Of a stretch of 64,000 nt of DNA, positions 58,293-64,000 are shown piece after piece (the first letter of the stretch is position 1; each line of letters starts with the position of its first letter). The stretch is from Welwitschia mirabilis (lineage: Eukaryota; Gnetophyta; Gnetopsida; Welwitschiales). The position numbers were made by a program, and so were the translations under genes. The DNA lies in NCBI GenBank assembly GCA_051453625.1, contig JBOZIK010000001.1, forward strand, positions 120,242,659 to 120,306,658, in the 5' to 3' direction. A model generated the notes under the pieces. The model did no database searches. It was not told the origin of the DNA and saw only the letters and a list, made by a program, of their open reading frames with translations.

Positions 58293-60718
58293 TGTGATAT
58301 CCACTTTTAACAACCTCATGTTCAAACACCACCTTAGCTTATCTGATTATGTCACAGGTTAACTTGAGAACAAGTTATCATGGACAAAAGATAATTTTAG
58401 TTATGACTATTAGCTATAGAAAATAAATGAGTTATGTTTTAATATATGGACAAGCTAACTTTTAAAACATAAGTACACATATTAAATTCTCAAAAATAAC
58501 TTTTGTATTAAGGGATAAGATCATCTACATTACTAAAAATTGTAATAAAATAATAATTGTTCATTTATGCTTAAATAATAATACAACTATAGCATAAGAA
58601 ATGTCTTCATCATATCAAGCTATATGATAGTACAAGATAATGTAAACATATGATAAGCAAGTAGATGAATTGTTAATAAATATGCACAAGTATATAGGAC
58701 AAACATGGTCCTACACAAAAATCTGAAAACATGTAGATGACACTCAATTTGTATTACAACCATAGCTCTTTTTAACATTATCCTTTGCAACCTCTTGAAC
58801 ATGCAAGTATGGTGTGAGAATTATAACCATCATAGTTCTTAGTATGATCTATATTAAGGAATAAGTAGGTTTAAGATTTCCAAGTACAAGGTAAGGAATT
58901 ACAATAATATCTAAGATGTACTATTAAAATAATTCAAGACATATTGTCAAAGTAATCCAAGATGAATTAATAAAATAATATAAGATGTAATACTAAAATA
59001 ATCCAAGATGCATTGCTAAATAATCCAAGATGTACAGTTAGAATAATCCAAGAGTGAAATGTTAAAATAATCCACGATGTGACCATGGCTTCATTTTTAT
59101 ATTATATTTTGCATTGTTGATTCACAATAATTNNNNNNNNNNNNNNNNNNNNNNNNNNNNNNNNNNNNNNNNNNNNNNNNNNNNNNNNNNNNNNNNNNNN
59201 NNNNNNNNNNNNNNNNNNNNNNNNNNNNNNNNNNNNNNNNNNNNNNNNNNNNNNNNNNNNNNNNNNNNNNNNNNNNNNNNNNNNNNNNNNNNNNNNNNNN
59301 NNNNNNNNNNNNNNNNNNNNNNNNNNNNNNNNNNNNNNNNNNNNNNNNNNNNNNNNNNNNNNNNNNNNNNNNNNNNNNNNNNNNNNNNNNNNNNNNNNNN
59401 NNNNNNNNNNNNNNNNNNNNNNNNNNNNNNNNNNNNNNNNNNNNNNNNNNNNNNNNNNNNNNNNNNNNNNNNNNNNNNNNNNNNNNNNNNNNNNNNNNNN
59501 NNNNNNNNNNNNNNNNNNNNNNNNNNNNNNNNNNNNNNNNNNNNNNNNNNNNNNNNNNNNNNNNNNNNNNNNNNNNNNNNNNNNNNNNNNNNNNNNNNNN
59601 NNNNNNNNNNNNNNNNNNNNNNNNNNNNNNNNNNNNNNNNNNNNNNNNNNNNNNNNNNNNNNNNNNNNNNNNNNNNNNNNNNNNNNNNNNNNNNNNNNNN
59701 NNNNNNNNNNNNNNNNNNNNNNNNNNNNNNNNNNNNNNNNNNNNNNNNNNNNNNNNNNNNNNNNNNNNNNNNNNNNNNNNNNNNNNNNNNNNNNNNNNNN
59801 NNNNNNNNNNNNNNNNNNNNNNNNNNNNNNNNNNNNNNNNNNNNNNNNNNNNNNNNNNNNNNNNNNNNNNNNNNNNNNNNNNNNNNNNNNNNNNNNNNNN
59901 NNNNNNNNNNNNNNNNNNNNNNNNNNNNNNNNNNNNNNNNNNNNNNNNNNNNNNNNNNNNNNNNNNNNNNNNNNNNNNNNNNNNNNNNNNNNNNNNNNNN
60001 NNNNNNNNNNNNNNNNNNNNNNNNNNNNNNNNNNNNNNNNNNNTCAAGTTTAGAAATCACCAATATCCAAGAACAAATGAATATACAAATAAGAGAAAAA
60101 GGAATTTATATTTATAGTAAGAGAATATAAGGATATGAAGAGATATGAGGATATAAAGAGATACCATCATAAAAAGAAGATGGTAAGGATTCCATAACAC
60201 TTAATCATTATCTTGCCTGACCATTAGGTGCATTAATATTTTATCATAATAATACTTATAATTATTATGATAAGAATTAAAATAAGTCACTTATCAAGTA
60301 ATTTAAAAAGCCACATCAAAATATTTTACATAATGCATAAATGTGTAAGTCTCATTTTACTAATTTTGGACTTCTTTGCATAAAAATAATATATAAAATA
60401 ATATGACAGGATCAACAAGAATAACAAAAAATAATTTAGAAAGTATATAGCTTTTATTATTGATAATAACATATTACATTCCTCATCATTAGCCAATAAC
60501 CCTAATCCCCCTTCTAGAACCCTTGGGGATCAGCCAAGGTTATCGTCAGTTACATCCACCTCGTCTATCAAGTCTCATCTAATGCCATAGGCTTATATTT
60601 CATAATAAAGGGATACATCTTTTCATATTTGGGTCATATCCATTCATATCTTTATTAACTATATTTATTTAACACTTAACATACTTTATTACATAATTAA
60701 TGAATTTGGAACATTACA
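58293..60718 (-). repeat. Long LTR (about 2.4 kb) of the Ty3 chromovirus
   Basis: On the minus strand it begins TGTAATGTTCCAAATTC next to the polypurine tract and ends GGATATCACA next to a primer site. A 911-N gap (59133-60043) lies inside, so it cannot be excluded that two LTRs are joined here. If it is one LTR, it has a polypurine tract on one side and a primer site on the other. It would then be shared by two tandem elements. Confidence 0.55.
58902..59084. repeat. Minisatellite of about 23-bp units in the Ty3 LTR
   Basis: AAATAATCCAAGATG recurs about eight times, with spacers such as TATTGCT, TACAGTT and AATTAAT, giving a 22-24 bp period. The array runs up to near the 911-N gap, which may have been caused by it. 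Confidence 0.8.
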
Positions 60719-60736
60719 TTTCCTCCCCTTTAAGAA
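60719..60736 (-). other. Polypurine tract of the Ty3 element
   Basis: On the minus strand TTCTTAAAGGGGAGGAAA lies immediately before the LTR TG. This is a typical chromovirus polypurine tract and fixes the orientation. Confidence 0.85.
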
Positions 60737-60889
60737 TAGTGCTTATTCTCGAGTATAGTCTCTCCTCTTATTATAAAATTTCTAAAGCCATGATCCTCTA
60801 GATTATTTTCTATATAAACTATAAAATGTAATGGAAAAGAGGAGATATCATTCATTAACAAATACATTAATAATGAAAAACAAAATGGT

Positions 60890-62960
60890 ATATCAAGCTT
60901 TATTAAAAAGTCTGAGAGAAGTCTCCTAGATGTAATTCCTATTTTCCTATGTTTGTTGGTTATAGTGGGTTTATTGGATGAGTACTTCATTTATATTTTT
61001 ATTTCTTAATTGCCTAGATCTGGTACTTAGGAAATTTTATAGTTGAATAGCAAAAATTAGGTGGATTTGAGTATAATATGTTGTTATTTTAAGGTGTAGT
61101 CCTAGTTTCTATATTTATGGTATGGTTTCATTATTCACATATGAAAAACTAAATGTATTTGGAACATTTGTGGAGGAAGTTCTAGTTTATATGCTAGATC
61201 CCGTATTATTTCAATGATCTTGAATGGACTGCAGAACTATAATGATAACTTATTGTATTTCCCCATCTTTAAGGAGTTCCTTTTTGGATTGATTCTTAGT
61301 AATACCTATTCACTGACTTGAAATACACAGGTCTATGTTTTTTATCATAATACTTCTTATACTAATCTTATGCCACCTATATTGATCTCTTTATTTTACN
61401 NNNNNNNNNNNNNNNNNNNNNNNNNNNNNNNNNNNNNNNNNNNNNNNNNNNNNNNNNNNNNNNNNNNNNNNNNNNNNNNNNNNNNNNNNNNNNNNNNNNN
61501 NNNNNNNNNNNNNNNNNNNNNNNNNNNNNNNNNNNNNNNNNNNNNNNNNNNNNNNNNNNNNNNNNNNNNNNNNNNNNNNNNNNNNNNNNNNNNNNNNNNN
61601 NNNNNNNNNNNNNNNNNNNNNNNNNNNNNNNNNNNNNNNNNNNNNNNNNNNNNNNNNNNNNNNNNNNNNNNNNNNNNNNNNNNNNNNNNNNNNNNNNNNN
61701 NNNNNNNNNNNNNNNNNNNNNNNNNNNNNNNNNNNNNNNNNNNNNNNNNNNNNNNNNNNNNNNNNNNNNNNNNNNNNNNNNNNNNNNNNNNNNNNNNNNN
61801 NNNNNNNNNNNNNNNNNNNNNNNNNNNNNNNNNNNNNNNNNNNNNNNNNNNNNNNNNNNNNNNNNNNNNNNNNNNNNNNNNNNNNNNNNNNNNNNNNNNN
61901 NNNNNNNNNNNNNNNNNNNNNNNNNNNNNNNNNNNNNNNNNNNNNNNNNNNNNNNNNNNNNNNNNNNNNNNNNNNNNNNNNNNNNNNNATATCATATTTT
62001 TCTACTTGTAGATATCTTTTTATTTTATTAATTATCATTTCATTATCCTTACTTTTGAAGGTGTTGTCTTTTAATCTTTGTTAAGTATCTGATCATGTGA
62101 CAAGGATAGAATAGTTCTTGACATACATTGCTTTGAATGGTAAACATTTAATAGAAGTTTGAAATGTTTGGATATAAAAAAACTTTACCAAATGTAGATA
62201 GTTCTTACATTATTTGGATTTTCCTGCCACATAACATCTAGTATATTACAGTTTATGATTTACTCTTTTAGTTTATCCATCTATCTCCAAGTGATATGTA
62301 GTGCTAAAGTTGAGTTTGGTGCCCAAGTAATAAAAAAAACTTTGCTAGAACGTAGACAACAACTTTGAATCTCAGTCAAACATTATAACTTGTCGTGCAC
62401 CATGTACTTTAAAAAATTCTTGTATAAATCAGAGGGCTAATTCTTTAACTATATTAGAGCTTTAAACTATAATTAAATGATCATATAGGTTAACCTATCT
62501 ACATAAATGAAAATTGTATCATGCTATCTATTAGTAAGGGGTAAAGTAGTAATAAAATCCATATATATTTCCTCCCATTTCCACCTTGGTATTCCCATTG
62601 GTTAACTGAGACCAATGGATCTTTATTGATCAATATTCATCTATTAACATATAGGATAGTTGTAGATGTATTCCTTTAAATCTTCTTTTATTCTAGATTA
62701 AAAGTATTATTTTTTCAATTGGTGATAATTTTGATGAATCTAGGATGTCCTGCACATAGAACTTCATGTAGTTTAGACATAAGATTTCTTCTCCATGGAC
62801 CTTGTGAAATGCATAGGCATCATCCTTTTAGAAGGTATCTATTCCATGAGAGAATGCATATATCTACTTCTTTTCCTTCTTGGACCTATTAATATATGTC
62901 CTTGAAGTATGGATCATTAGTTAAAGATTTTTAAGAAAGGCTAATAGATTAGATATAACT
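60890..62960 (-). pseudogene. Ty3 integrase with C-terminal chromodomain
   Basis: The minus strand shows LHEVLCAGHPRFIK, with a degraded HHCC zinc finger, at 62770-62660, then a KWEEIYMDFI-type start of the core at about 62580. LGTKLNFSTTYHLEIDG-[TAA]-TKRVN at 62330-62260 is the DGQTxRVN box with Q changed to a stop. YNNS-TSI-like remnants follow, and after the 589-N gap YDKKHRPVYFK at about 61345 and KLELPPQMFQIHLVFHM at about 61175 are the GPY/F-type module. RSRQLRNKNINEVLIQ-[stop]-THYN at 61018-60955 is the chromodomain, which in relatives targets integration to heterochromatin. All frames are broken. Confidence 0.85.
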
Positions 62961-63122
62961 GTGGTGGCTAACATCTACTACATTTTACTCAAAGCATCTA
63001 CCACTTTATTCTCTTGTCTAAGNNNNNNNNNNNNNNNNNNNNNNNNNNNNNNNNNNNNNNNNNNNNNNNNNNNNNNNNNNNNNNNNNNNNNNNNNNNNNN
63101 NNNNNNNNNNNNNNNNNNNNNN

Positions 63123-64000
63123 TATGGGTCATTAGTTAAGGATTTTTGAGAAAGGCTAATAGATTAGATATAACTGTGGTGGCTAACATCTACTACATTC
63201 TGCTCAAAGCATCTACCACTTTATTCTCTTTTCTAAGGGTGTCTTATAATTTAAAGTTAAATCCTACAAGTAAATTTCCCCATCTTCTTTGTTGCATATT
63301 CAAAAGGGGTTGTTTTTGAAATTATTCGAAGCTTTTATGATTTGTTTTGATGAGAAAATCACTTCCCACAAGGTAATGTCACTAGACTTGCAAGGCATGT
63401 ACTATGGCTAGCAATTTAAGATTATGAATGGAATAGTTCTTCTTATGTTGATTTAACTTCTGTGATTCATAAGTAATTACCTAAACATCCTGGCTAAGTG
63501 TGGCTCTTATTTCTTAAGTAAAAGCATTAATTATAACTATAAGTGGTTTGTTTATGTCTGGGATTTTAAGAATAGATGCTATTATAAGTAGTAGATTTAA
63601 CTTGAGAAATGTTTTATTGTAATTATCATTAAAATGAGATGTATATGTTGATTTAGTAAAATCTGTCAATGGTGTTACAAGTGAAGAGAATCCTAAAACA
63701 AATTTTTGATAGAATTCAGTCAGTCTTAAGAAAATTTGAATGTGCATTGTGTCCTTTATTTCTAGCCATTCCTTTATAGCTTGCACTTTGACTAGATTTT
63801 TTGTGATTTCTTTACTAGAGATGACATGGTTGGATAGCTAATTTCTGTCTAAAAGAACTCACATTTGCTTAATTTGACCTTGAAATTATGCTTTAAAAAA
63901 ACCTATAGAAATTTCTTTAATACGTAATATGGTCATGCTGGTTTCTAGAATATATTAGAATGCCATCTAAAAATATAGTCATGAATTTATTCAAACAAGG
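63123..64000 (-). pseudogene. Ty3 reverse transcriptase end and RNase H
   Basis: From the window edge the minus strand reads LNKFMTIFLDGILIYS, where relatives have the FVVVFIDDILIYS box of RT; here the second catalytic D is changed to G. HVISSKEI follows across a frame change. VQAIKEWLEIKDTMHIQIFL, LTEFYQKFVLGFSSLVTPLT (63786-63650), then IPDINKPLIVIINAFT stands for the PDxxKPFxVxTDAS start of RNase H, with the catalytic D changed to N. The part 63123-63237 repeats 62908-63022 across a 100-N gap. Confidence 0.85.

Larger units (their letters stand above)
58293..64000 (-). mobile_element. Ty3/gypsy chromovirus, minus strand, runs out of the window
   Basis: From high to low coordinates on the minus strand: RT end, RNase H, integrase, chromodomain, polypurine tract (60736-60719) and a long LTR (60718-58293). 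The order RT-RNase H-integrase is that of Ty3/gypsy, and the chromodomain after integrase makes it a chromovirus. A 911-N gap lies in the LTR, a 589-N gap in integrase and a 100-N gap at 63023, with a 115-base overlap on both sides. Gag and the 5' LTR would be outside the window. Confidence 0.85.

Noticed and set aside
1-64000. A previously undescribed operon-like or defence-like gene system
   Set aside because: Apart from one host exon and an uncertain second one, all coding traces belong to known retrotransposon families.

Overview
The window looks like a nuclear segment from a plant, most likely a seed plant with a large, repeat-dense genome. It is very AT-rich. Almost every recognisable coding stretch is a broken retrotransposon of a plant type: Ty1/copia with UBN2-type Gag and tRNA-Met primer sites, Ty3/gypsy with a chromodomain, and L1-like LINEs. 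Nothing looks bacterial, organellar or viral. I cannot name the species. Only one segment looks like part of a host gene: an acyl-CoA-binding-domain exon near 20.2-20.7 kb, on the minus strand, in a less AT-rich island (about 12.5-20.9 kb).

Layout. 1-1.8 kb: gag, primer-binding site and 5' LTR of a minus-strand copia element (Copia-1). 3.6-12.5 kb: a plus-strand copia element (Copia-2) with 5' LTR, primer site, gag, protease, integrase, reverse transcriptase (RT), RNase H and 3' LTR. It is nested with another LTR and is followed across a gap by a second, diverged RT/RNase H/LTR tail. 12.5-20.9 kb: the island, holding old LTR-like relics, a degraded copia RT and the host exon. 21.5-22.0 kb: a LINE fragment. 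22.5-31.8 kb: a minus-strand copia element (Copia-3) with two 1.65-kb LTRs, gag and an ORF3-like region but no pol that I can recognise. 33.3-44.1 kb: a SIRE-type minus-strand copia element (Copia-4) with gag, pol and an extra ORF between pol and the 3' LTR. 44.5-47.3 kb: a plus-strand LINE, cut in its RT domain by an LTR related to Copia-4 (47.3-48.7 kb). 50.0-53.6 kb: a second copy of the 3.6-7.6 kb block, Copia-2 front half included. 53.6-57.5 kb: a minus-strand LINE. 58.3-64.0 kb: a minus-strand chromovirus (Ty3/gypsy) with long LTR, chromodomain, integrase, RNase H and part of RT.

None of the element genes reads through without stops or frameshifts, so no intact autonomous element is present. 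Within each element the order of domains is the normal one for its family.

The assembly needs caution. At least five of the eight 100-N gaps are flanked by the same sequence on both sides, as if two overlapping contig ends had not been merged. Some apparent duplications are therefore probably artefacts. Larger N runs lie at 2214-3170, 27002-27861, 59133-60043 and 61400-61988.

The most interesting signals are the third ORF of the SIRE-type element, the recurrence of LTR-specific short motifs just upstream of that ORF (and possibly in Copia-3), the gag-plus-ORF3 structure of Copia-3, and the host exon with a 51-bp tandem duplication just upstream.
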